Positions 1-7,383 of a stretch of 64,000 bases of DNA are shown here, piece after piece. Within the stretch, counting starts at the first letter, position 1; the number at the start of each line of letters is the position of its first letter. Both the position numbers and the translations under genes were made by a program. Source of the stretch: a virus. Under the pieces are notes generated by a model, which worked only from the letters and a program-made list of their open reading frames with translations, searched no databases and was not told the DNA's origin. Where the stretch lies: positions 18,096 through 82,095 of IMG/VR virus record IMGVR_UViG_3300029893_000004; one strand, 5' to 3'.

Positions 1-1409
1 GGGCCGCCGTTGATGCTCACGTCGCCGCCGTCGGTCGCAGCACTGCCCGCCGAGCCGTCGCCGCCCCGTCCGCCCGAGATCGAGATCGCGCCGGCGTCCG
101 TGCCGGCCGTGGCACCGTCAGCCGCTCCGCCGTCGCCCGACGACAGGAACAGGCCGCCCGCGGTGCTGGCAGGCGTGGCGCCGGACGCGGCTGCCGCGTC
201 GCCCGCCCACAGGCGCAGTGCGTCGCCGTTGACGCCCGTCGAGCCGTTGGCGCCCTGGATGGTGAGCGTGGTTCCCGTGCCGTTGTTGATGGTGCGGGCG
301 TACAGCGTCGCGGCCGCGGCCGTCGTGCTGCCGATGGCCCGGGCGTTGTCCGTGCTCCACAGGATGTTGCCGGTCATCGTGCCGCCGGCCAGGTCGAGGT
401 AGGTGCTGTGCGTGTGCAGCGCCGCGGCGTCCGAGCCGTCCGTGAGGGTCGTGAGGTTGGCGGCCGTGACCGAAGCGCCGATGCCGTCGAGCGCTTGGTT
501 GATCTCGGTGGCCGTCGCCGTGAGCTGCGTGGCGTTGATGAACACGTTGCCGACCAAGTAGACGCTGCCTGCCGCGCGGCCGATGTTGGTCTTGCTCGCG
601 AGCGTGGCGCCGATGTTGATCGTGCCCGCGCTGGCTGCGTCCAGGCCTAGGTTGCCCGTCGAGCCGATGGTTCGCGCGTAGATCGCGCTCCACGCCGCGG
701 ACGTCGTGCCGAAGTCAAACTGGTCGTCAAGGCTCACGAGCACGTCGCCCGCCAGCGTGCCGCCCGCCAGCGGCAGGTAGGGGCCGGTGGTGGTCAGGAC
801 GGTGTCGAGGTAGGTCAGGGCCTCCTCGACATTGTCGGCGTTGTTCAGGTTGGTCTTCGTGTCGGTGCCGACCATGAGCGCGCCCTCGGACGTCGCGGTC
901 GTGTCCGCGAGGTCCGTGATCAGCGTGTCGTGCTCGCCGCGCAGCGCGTCGAGAGCGTCGGCCCAGGCGTTGACCAAGTCCCAGGTGTTGCGCTGGCCCT
1001 TCGCGGGCTTCACGAGCGCCTCGTGCTCGGTCGTGACCATGACGTTCGTGCAGGCCGCGGTGGGCTGCGCGATGAACGTGGTGCCGTTGGTCTCGGCGTC
1101 GGAGTCGGTCACCTGCAAGCAGAAGCGGTAGGTGCCCGGCAGGTCGGCCGTGAACGTGGGCGACGCGACGTTGCTGGCGCTGAGCGTGGCCGTCGAGCTG
1201 GGCGGTACGTCGACCGTCGTCCACGAGTAGGCCGTGATCGAGCCGCCGTCCGGGTCACTGCCCGAGCCCGAGAGCGTCACGAGCGCCGGGAGGCTTCCGT
1301 ACGCGATCGTCTGGTCGGCGCCCGCGTTGGCGGTCGGGTTCGCGGCGCTCGCGAAGGCCGGCGCGAGGCAGATCGCGACGACGGCCGCTGCGCGGAGGGT
1401 GGTGTTCAT
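1..1409 (-). CDS. Secreted PKD-domain, tail-fibre-like protein (3' end outside window)
   Basis: The frame is open from an ATG at 1409 to the window edge, so the C-terminus is missing (at least 469 codons). Residues 1 to about 22 form a clear Sec signal peptide: a short basic start, an Ala/Val/Ile core and an ASAA cleavage region. Residues about 23-105 resemble a PKD/Ig fold (NAGADQTI, SGSGSDPDGG, YSWTT). The rest carries the LPLAGGTLAGDV / LDLAGGTMTGNI repeats common in phage tail fibres, then a Gly/Ala/Ser-rich stretch. The position beyond the baseplate genes suits a receptor-binding or appendage protein. An N-terminal export signal is unusual for a virion fibre, so a secreted or surface protein is the alternative. 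Own promoter at 1459-1488. Confidence 0.72.
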   Translation of the reverse strand, partial: MNTTLRAAAVVAICLAPAFASAANPTANAGADQTIAYGSLPALVTLSGSGSDPDGGSITAYSWTTVDVPPSSTATLSASNVASPTFTADLPGTYRFCLQVTDSDAETNGTTFIAQPTAACTNVMVTTEHEALVKPAKGQRNTWDLVNAWADALDALRGEHDTLITDLADTTATSEGALMVGTDTKTNLNNADNVEEALTYLDTVLTTTGPYLPLAGGTLAGDVLVSLDDQFDFGTTSAAWSAIYARTIGSTGNLGLDAASAGTINIGATLASKTNIGRAAGSVYLVGNVFINATQLTATATEINQALDGIGASVTAANLTTLTDGSDAAALHTHSTYLDLAGGTMTGNILWSTDNARAIGSTTAAAATLYARTINNGTGTTLTIQGANGSTGVNGDALRLWAGDAAAASGATPASTAGGLFLSSGDGGAADGATAGTDAGAISISGGRGGDGSAGSAATDGGDVSINGG

Positions 1410-1458
1410 GGTGGTGTCGCAGGGTGGTCGGTGGGCGTAGAGGTGGATTCTACTCGCG

Positions 1459-1488
1459 AGTGTAGCGCATCCGAACGGGTGGGGTCAA
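1459..1488 (-). promoter_or_regulatory. Promoter for the fibre-like gene, with CGTTCGGAT spacer element
   Basis: Read on the minus strand: TTGACC (-35), 18 bp, TACACT (-10). The 9-mer CGTTCGGAT (1469-1477) sits in the spacer. The same 9-mer lies between the -35 and -10 boxes at 28.58 and 56.37 kb, which suggests a shared phage-specific element. Confidence 0.5.
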
Positions 1489-1740
1489 GCGGAGGCCCGC
1501 CCGCAACCGAAATCGCGGGCGGGCCCGTGCCAAGCCATGCCTTGCGCTGCCACGCCATTCGTTGCAACGCCAGACCTTGCCGCGCCGAACCATGCGGCCT
1601 CGGGCTCACCACCGAAGTCGTGAACTCGATACGGCGTCAAGAAAAAAGTACATGCGCCGGCAAATCAAAACGGCCGTCAGAACCGACTATACAGGTGACG
1701 ACCGACGGTGTAACATGACCGACAGGCAAGGAGGCCAACG
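1489..1740. other. Intergenic region between two divergent genes
   Basis: No gene is supported here. Between 1525 and 1600 the DNA has a run of similar short words (gccatgcc, gccacgcc, gcaacgcc) without a strict period. A purine-rich GGAGG lies just before the ATG at 1741 and is the ribosome-binding site of the plus-strand lipoprotein. I could not define that gene's promoter with confidence. Confidence 0.5.
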
Positions 1741-2337
1741 ATGAAGACGACGATCAGGATGATGGCGCTGGCGCTGGCGCTGGCGCTGGCTGGCTGCGAG
1801 CAGGACGAACGCACCGCGGGCTTCGCGGGGCCGCTGAGCGGCGACGGCGAGAGCTGCGAGCGCACCGCCGACTGCGCGGCGGGGCTCGTGTGCGTGGAGC
1901 AGGTGTGCGAGCACGACGGGGCGCCGGGCGAGCCGGACGGGCTCGGGGGCGCGGATGCGGGGGCGGAGGGGGACGCGGGGGCGGAGCAGGACGTGCAGGG
2001 GGAGGACGGGGGCGCGGGGGATGCCGGGGCGGGGGATGCGACGGCCGAGGATGCCGGCGACGCGGCGGCCGAGGACGCGGGCGAGCAGGACGCGGGGGGC
2101 ATGGACTGCGCGCCGATGGTTGACTGGGTGTGCGTCCACCCGAAGGGGTGCGCGTGTCTGCCGCCAGGCTCGTACAAGCACACGGAGGAGGAGGCGGAGG
2201 CTGTTTGTGTCGGGGGGTGGGGGTGCAGCGGCGACGACATGTGCTACTGCGACAGCGATCTTGCGTGGGGCCTGACGCAGGAGGAGGCCGAGGAGCAGTG
2301 CGTCTACTACGTTGGCCCCGACTGCGACGCCGACTAG
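1741..2337 (+). CDS. Myxococcota-style Cys-rich lipoprotein (lysogenic-conversion candidate)
   Basis: 198 aa on the plus strand, opposite to nearly everything else. It begins with a lipoprotein signal ending in the lipobox LALAGC, so it should be lipidated at Cys20 and exported. Residues about 38-58 form a small Cys module (CERTADCAAGLVCVEQVC), followed by an Asp/Ala/Gly/Glu-rich linker and a second Cys-rich domain. Such proteins are typical of Myxococcota and relatives. The strong GGAGG site upstream supports the start. As a surface protein carried by a phage it may alter the host surface or exclude other phages; that is inference. Its TAG stop is shared, on opposite strands, with the next gene. 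Confidence 0.75.
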   Translation: MKTTIRMMALALALALAGCEQDERTAGFAGPLSGDGESCERTADCAAGLVCVEQVCEHDGAPGEPDGLGGADAGAEGDAGAEQDVQGEDGGAGDAGAGDATAEDAGDAAAEDAGEQDAGGMDCAPMVDWVCVHPKGCACLPPGSYKHTEEEAEAVCVGGWGCSGDDMCYCDSDLAWGLTQEEAEEQCVYYVGPDCDAD

Positions 2338-3455
2338 GCCCGCTGCATCGACACCTTGCCCAGGCGCACGGTGAGCATCCCGGCCGCCGCGTTGGTCACT
2401 TCGATCCGAACCTCATAGCGCTTGTCCGAGTCGACGGTGTGCGCCGGGGTTGGCATCCAGATCTTGTTGCCGTTGAAGTTCGCGTGCACTGTGGTCGTAA
2501 ACAGCGTGGTCGCGGTCGCGCTGTTGTCCACCTCCGAGATCGTGATCGTCCCGCCGGAGGCCGCGTTGGCGATGATTTGCATCGACATCCGCGTGATCTT
2601 GTGCCCGCCGCGCAGGTCCAGCCCCAGGTAGTACGTGCCCGTCGTCGCACCGGCGCCGTCGCCGATGAACGTGACGCCGCTCGTTGCCCGGCTGATCGTC
2701 CCGCCGCTGGCCGTGGCGTTGCCGTTCATGATCGGCAGGGTCTGGGTGTACGTCTCCTCCTCCTCGAGCGTCGTCACCCGCGTGTGCAGCCCCTCCAGGT
2801 CGTCCGACGGTACATCGTCCCAATCGCTGGTGCCCTTGGCCTCCAGGATGGCCTGCGCGAGCAGCGAGAGCGTGAGCAGCACGCCGCCCACGGACGTCGG
2901 CGCGATGGTTGCGCCGAGCGCCAGGGCGTTGTTGGCCGTGAGGGTCGGCACGTTCGGGCTGCCGCCGTCCCAGGCCGTGACCGTCGCAACCGTGAAGTAG
3001 TTGGCCGTGGGGTTGCTCAGGGGCGCGGGCGCGCTCGCCGCGAACTGCAGATCGACGAGATCCACGCGCTGCGTATTCGCCGAAAACGCCGTTTCACCGC
3101 TTCCGACGTCCTTGACGCGGTTCAGCGCGTTGGTTTCAGTGGTGCCGACCTGAATCGCGCCATACAGCCGGATTCCGACCGTGCCGATGAGCGCGGGCGG
3201 GATGACGGCAGACGTCACGCTGGCCGCGGTGGTCGTGATGTTGCCCGCGGCGTCGACGAGCATGGTTCCGGCCGGGATGGTCGCCCTCTGCGTCGATGTC
3301 GAGTACACGATCGAACTCGGCAGGACGAGAATGCCCGCCCCACCGTTGAACAGCGCGGTCCCGAGCGTACGTGCGAGATCCTCCACGCCGTCAAGCAGCA
3401 GCTCGTTGTGCACCCGGTCGTACCGCTCGCCCGCTACGACATTCAGCCTCTTCAC
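2334..3455 (-). CDS. Tail-appendage / baseplate-associated structural protein
   Basis: 373 aa. It starts MKRLNVVAGERYDRVHNELL and has an N-terminal region like phage proteins that attach fibres to the baseplate (a long Thr/Val/Ala beta-rich middle). A short coiled stretch follows at about residues 225-240 (LEGLHTRVTTLEEEE), then a C-terminal beta-sandwich-like region with a jelly-roll feel (YYLGLDLRGGHKITRMSM). It directly follows the baseplate J gene, the usual place for tail-fibre connector or fibre genes. No family is recognised with confidence. The stop codon shares the CTAG with the convergent lipoprotein gene. Confidence 0.65.
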   Translation of the reverse strand: MKRLNVVAGERYDRVHNELLLDGVEDLARTLGTALFNGGAGILVLPSSIVYSTSTQRATIPAGTMLVDAAGNITTTAASVTSAVIPPALIGTVGIRLYGAIQVGTTETNALNRVKDVGSGETAFSANTQRVDLVDLQFAASAPAPLSNPTANYFTVATVTAWDGGSPNVPTLTANNALALGATIAPTSVGGVLLTLSLLAQAILEAKGTSDWDDVPSDDLEGLHTRVTTLEEEETYTQTLPIMNGNATASGGTISRATSGVTFIGDGAGATTGTYYLGLDLRGGHKITRMSMQIIANAASGGTITISEVDNSATATTLFTTTVHANFNGNKIWMPTPAHTVDSDKRYEVRIEVTNAAAGMLTVRLGKVSMQRA

Positions 3456-3465
3456 GACGTGCCTC

Positions 3466-4824
3466 CTACGAGAGTGCCAGCGTCACGTCATCGGACGTGA
3501 TGCGGATGACCTTGTTCTGCCCGGGCGTCTGGTCTGCGGTCGGGCTGGTCAAGTCGAAGTCCAGCGCGCCGTCCACGTTCATGGCGGCCCGCACGATCTG
3601 CCCCGTGTAGAGCGTCTCGCCGATGTCCAGGCTGTTGACGAGCGCCACGATCGCCGTCGTGACGTCGTCCTGCACGGTGCTCGACGTGTAGCCCTTCCGC
3701 ACGCGCAGGGTCGCGCTGATGGTCACGGTCTGGCTGACGGCGCCCTGGACGAGAATGCTCGCGCCGTCCGCCACCTTCGGCGGGTAGGTCACGAGGTCGG
3801 CGGGGTCGCCGTAGATGAGCCGGTGCGCCTCCGCGACGAGCCCGGTCCAGTACGAGTAACCGTCATCCAGCGTGTACGCGCTGGCAGCCGTCGCGGCGCT
3901 CGCCAGGATGAAGGCGCCCGTCGCCCGGTCGCAGCGGTAGTCGGTGCCGTTCGTGAGCGCGACGCCGTCCTTGTACAGCACGGGCACCGCCACGATCGGC
4001 GCGAACTGCGTGTAGAAGACGGTCTCCGTCCCGAGCGCCGAGCCGATCAACGTCTCGCTCGCGACCACCGCCACCTTGCCGGACAGTAGACCCGTGCCGT
4101 CGTCGACGTAGAGGATGGACTGCCCGGCCTCGCTGCCCGGGAAGCTCTTCGCGAACTTCACGCGCTCGCCCGTGTCGAGCTCCGCCTCGCGCGCCCGTGT
4201 CTCGAGCGCCGTGCGGTTGCACCCGCTGAGGCTCCGGAGGTAGGCGACGATGCGCGCCCGGAACTCGTCATCCGTCTCGCGATCGGTGCCGCCCGTGGCT
4301 GCGGTCGTGTTGGCAAACGACAGGCCGGCCGGCGACGTGCTCACGACGCGCAGGATGGACCCCACCGCGCCGTTGGCGCTCGTACCCACCTGCTGCGCGA
4401 TGACCTGCACCGCGGCGCTGGTCGAAGACCCGTCGCTGATGGTGGTGGACGCGACGCTCTGATAGCTCACGCCGTCGGAGCGCGCCACGACGTGCCCGGC
4501 CGGGATGGTCTGGGCGCCCGTGGTGCCCGAGCGGCTGAAGGTGCCGTAGGCCGTCGCTCGGGTGCCGGCGCGCCGCTGCTGGCCGTCGGGTAGCACCTCC
4601 AGCGCGAAGGCGTCGAGGTCCTCGCCGGTCAGGCGCCCGAGGATGCGCTGGTTGCGCAGCGTGAGCACGCCCTGGGCGATCTCGTGCAGGGCCTGGGCGA
4701 AGGCTCCGAGGAGCTGCGCGAGCTCTCCCGCTTCGTGCAGGTCGGTCAGCTCGGTCCGCGCGACGACGCGGGCCGCCAGGCGCCGGAAGATGTCCCGGGC
4801 CGTCGGGGGCGTGTAGGCTGCCAT
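3466..4824 (-). CDS. Baseplate J / Mu gp47-like baseplate wedge protein
   Basis: 452 aa. The sequence has the baseplate-J signature: an N-terminal helical region, a middle beta domain with IPAGHVVARSDGVSYQSV, then GGTDRETDDEFRARIVAYL at about residues 190-210 and a C-terminal helical-beta region (VRKGYTSSTVQDDV). In P2 and Mu this protein forms the wedge around the central hub of a contractile tail. It sits between the LysM hub gene and the fibre-like gene, as expected. Length is normal for the family. Confidence 0.9.
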   Translation of the reverse strand: MAAYTPPTARDIFRRLAARVVARTELTDLHEAGELAQLLGAFAQALHEIAQGVLTLRNQRILGRLTGEDLDAFALEVLPDGQQRRAGTRATAYGTFSRSGTTGAQTIPAGHVVARSDGVSYQSVASTTISDGSSTSAAVQVIAQQVGTSANGAVGSILRVVSTSPAGLSFANTTAATGGTDRETDDEFRARIVAYLRSLSGCNRTALETRAREAELDTGERVKFAKSFPGSEAGQSILYVDDGTGLLSGKVAVVASETLIGSALGTETVFYTQFAPIVAVPVLYKDGVALTNGTDYRCDRATGAFILASAATAASAYTLDDGYSYWTGLVAEAHRLIYGDPADLVTYPPKVADGASILVQGAVSQTVTISATLRVRKGYTSSTVQDDVTTAIVALVNSLDIGETLYTGQIVRAAMNVDGALDFDLTSPTADQTPGQNKVIRITSDDVTLALS

Positions 4825-4833
4825 GGTCTCCCG

Positions 4834-6603
4834 CTACAGGTTGGGGGTGCTGGCGAGGGTGATGGCGGGCGTGGCGCGGTTGCCGCGGAGCTTGACGCGC
4901 ACGGCCAGCTCGACGGACGTCCCGCCGTCGACGCCGCTCGGGTCCTCGACGCCCTCGACGCGGTCGTCGGCGGCCGCCTGCTCGGTGAGGTACGCGAGCA
5001 GCACGGCAGATGTGCCTGCCTCGTTGGGCTCGCCCACAGCGCGAGGAAGGCCCACGCGCGGGAACACGGGGTTCGCGCCGCGCACGGTGGCGAAGCGCGC
5101 GTTCAGGCCCTGCTCGGCCGCCGGCTGCCCACGCACGAGGCGCACGTCGTCGCCCGACGCGTCGATCTCCCACTCGCCGGTCTGCTCGCTGCGGTAGACG
5201 TCGACGCCGAACAGGCGCTCCTCGACCGTGTGGTCGACCACGGGGAAGACGTCGACCACGGCGGGCGGCACGCTGGCGGCCGGCAGGATGATGTCGTCGC
5301 CGGGCCCGAGGGTGCCGGCGATCTTCACCGGGCTGATGAACGGCCAGACGAGGTTGTTCGCCGCGGCGATGGCCGGCGCCTCGGACTCGAAGCCGTAGTA
5401 CAGGAGCGCGATGCTGGCCAGCGTGTCGCCGCGCTTGATCCGGTGCACGCCGTCGCGCTTGCTCTCCTGCAGCGTCGAGACGACGTAGGCCAGCGCCACG
5501 GAGTCGCGCGCGTTGCGGATCGCCGCGTGCGTGTCCTCGAACCACCCGGCGCTCCCGCGCTGGATGCCGAGGTCCTCGAGCGTGCGCTCCAGCGTGTAGA
5601 TGGCGTTGTCGGCGAGGTCGAAGATGCTGCCGATGGTCTGCTTGACGAGCGCCCGGCCGTTGGCGATCTCGCCCGTCAGGTCCTGCACGCTTTCGAGCAC
5701 GCGGTCGAGCGCCTCGATGGGCTCCAGGATGGCGGCCGTGACGTTCAGCGCGTCGGCCACGTTGGCGCGCGCGATCTGAAGCCACAGGCTGGCCGTGTCG
5801 ATGTAGTCGGCCACGTCCCGAGCGCCGTTGATGGCGTCGCCCAGCGCGCCCTGCAGGAGCGACGCGGGCTCCTCCTTGACCTCCTGGTACGCCTGCAGCC
5901 GGAACTCGAAGGACGGCGTCACCTTGTTCCGGTCGTCGAACTCCCAGCGGTACGGGTCGAGCTTGACGAGCTGGTGCATCTTCTGCCCGAAGTCGCGCCA
6001 GATCAGCTCGTACTTTGGCTGCCCCGCCGTGGCGTTGTTCGTGAGCACGAACTTGATGAACTCGCGGAGCTCGTAGAACAGCCGCGGGCTATCCCAGAAG
6101 CGCGGGGCGCCGTTGCGGTCGGTGCCGAGGCGGTACTTCAGCCCGACCTTGCCGCCCACGGTCACGTTGACGAGCCGCTGGCCCTTGTCCTCGACGACGG
6201 CCGCGTCCTGCGTGAACGTGAGCACGGACGCCGGGACCGGCTCGTAGCGCACCATCTCGGGCGGAATGGGCAGTGCGTAGACGATCTGCGGCGGGGCGCC
6301 GGCTTGACCGACGGCGATGGGGTCGAACTTGGGGCGCGGGTCTTCGGGGCGAAGAGCGCTGTTGCCCGTGATGGGCCCGCGGTTGATGAAGACTCCAGCG
6401 CCCGGCCCGTCGACGGAGTCGAAGCCCTGCGCGTAGATCTCGCTCGGCTCCAGCACGACGAACAGGCGGCCTTCGGGCGGAACGTCGCCGACTGCCGCGT
6501 TCGCCAGATCGGCCTCTGCGATGGCCGCCTTGAACGGGTCGCTGGCCGGGACAGCGCGCCGCGCCTCGAGCACGTGCGTGAGCGGGAACGGCTGCAGTGC
6601 CAT
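4834..6603 (-). CDS. LysM-containing baseplate hub/wedge protein
   Basis: 589 aa. The N-terminal ~230 residues resemble a tail or baseplate component. A LysM-type motif, HRIKRGDTLASIALLYYG, lies near residues 385-402, as in phage proteins that link tail tube and baseplate. The C-terminal ~150 residues (DDVRLVRGQPAAEQGLNARF, PRAVGEPNEAGTSAVLLAYL) look like a gp25/W-type wedge domain with its conserved acidic start, so the gene may be a fusion of two normally separate baseplate proteins. It lies between the spike gene and the baseplate J gene. Function is assigned by domain and position. Confidence 0.75.
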   Translation of the reverse strand: MALQPFPLTHVLEARRAVPASDPFKAAIAEADLANAAVGDVPPEGRLFVVLEPSEIYAQGFDSVDGPGAGVFINRGPITGNSALRPEDPRPKFDPIAVGQAGAPPQIVYALPIPPEMVRYEPVPASVLTFTQDAAVVEDKGQRLVNVTVGGKVGLKYRLGTDRNGAPRFWDSPRLFYELREFIKFVLTNNATAGQPKYELIWRDFGQKMHQLVKLDPYRWEFDDRNKVTPSFEFRLQAYQEVKEEPASLLQGALGDAINGARDVADYIDTASLWLQIARANVADALNVTAAILEPIEALDRVLESVQDLTGEIANGRALVKQTIGSIFDLADNAIYTLERTLEDLGIQRGSAGWFEDTHAAIRNARDSVALAYVVSTLQESKRDGVHRIKRGDTLASIALLYYGFESEAPAIAAANNLVWPFISPVKIAGTLGPGDDIILPAASVPPAVVDVFPVVDHTVEERLFGVDVYRSEQTGEWEIDASGDDVRLVRGQPAAEQGLNARFATVRGANPVFPRVGLPRAVGEPNEAGTSAVLLAYLTEQAAADDRVEGVEDPSGVDGGTSVELAVRVKLRGNRATPAITLASTPNL

Positions 6604-6606
6604 GGT

Positions 6607-7383
6607 CTACCCTGCCTTGACGGTCTCGGATGCGGCGGTGATGGCGCCCTTGATGGGCGTCGTCGGCTGCACGATGGTCGGGTCGATGGTCTTGGCTGCG
6701 GCGCCCACCTTCGCGACCCACGCCGCCCACGTCGTGTTGAGCGCCGCGTCGAGCGGGTCGACCTGCACCTCGTCGTCAAGCCGCGCCACGCCCTTGCCGT
6801 CGTCGTCGGTGTTGATCAGCACGGTCTCGCCGTGCACCTCGACACTGTCCGTGACCTTGACGCGCACGGCGCCCGCCTGCGAGACGAGCACCTGTTCGCC
6901 GTTCGCGAATCGCAAATGCGCAACGACGGACGTGCCGTCCTCGGGCTTCCACTGCGCGCGCGGGTGCGGGCGGGAGCCGCGGATGATCGGGTCGTCCACG
7001 TTGCCGTCGAAGAAGTCGATGACCACGTGGTCGCCGTCCATGTCCGCGAGCAGCGTGGTCTCGACCCAGCGCGGGATCTCGGTGTTGGGCGCGTAGGTCA
7101 GCGCCTCGCCCGTGTTCAGGCTGCGCGTCGTCGGCCGGGGCACCCACAGCGCGAGGCTCGCGTAGCCGCCGCGCTGCTCGACAGGCACGTGCCGCAGCAC
7201 GCGACGGCCGCGGTAGAGCACCACGTCGCACTCGACGCCCACGTCGGCGCGGTTGCCCGTGGCGTTGACGAGGTACGTGGCGAGCACCACGCCCTTCGTC
7301 GGCCCCGGGGCATGGCGCGGAGCGGTTGGGCGCACGGACAGTGGCACGCTCGCGCTGTGCATCGTGCCGTCGGGGTGCTTCAC
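6607..7383 (-). CDS. Baseplate spike protein (gpV/gp5-like OB-fold)
   Basis: 258 aa. An OB-fold typical of tail spike proteins is suggested by DMDGDHVVIDFFDGNVDDPI at about residues 115-135 followed by IRGSRPHPRAQW. The next part (VRVKVTDSVEVHGETVLI) looks like the start of a short beta-helix. The spike sits under the hub and pierces the outer membrane. The gene start overlaps the hub stop by four bases (ATGA), and it is followed by the LysM gene. The protein is shorter than T4 gp5 and has no lysozyme domain; an M15 peptidase in the neighbouring hub protein may take that role. Confidence 0.78.
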   Translation of the reverse strand: MKHPDGTMHSASVPLSVRPTAPRHAPGPTKGVVLATYLVNATGNRADVGVECDVVLYRGRRVLRHVPVEQRGGYASLALWVPRPTTRSLNTGEALTYAPNTEIPRWVETTLLADMDGDHVVIDFFDGNVDDPIIRGSRPHPRAQWKPEDGTSVVAHLRFANGEQVLVSQAGAVRVKVTDSVEVHGETVLINTDDDGKGVARLDDEVQVDPLDAALNTTWAAWVAKVGAAAKTIDPTIVQPTTPIKGAITAASETVKAG

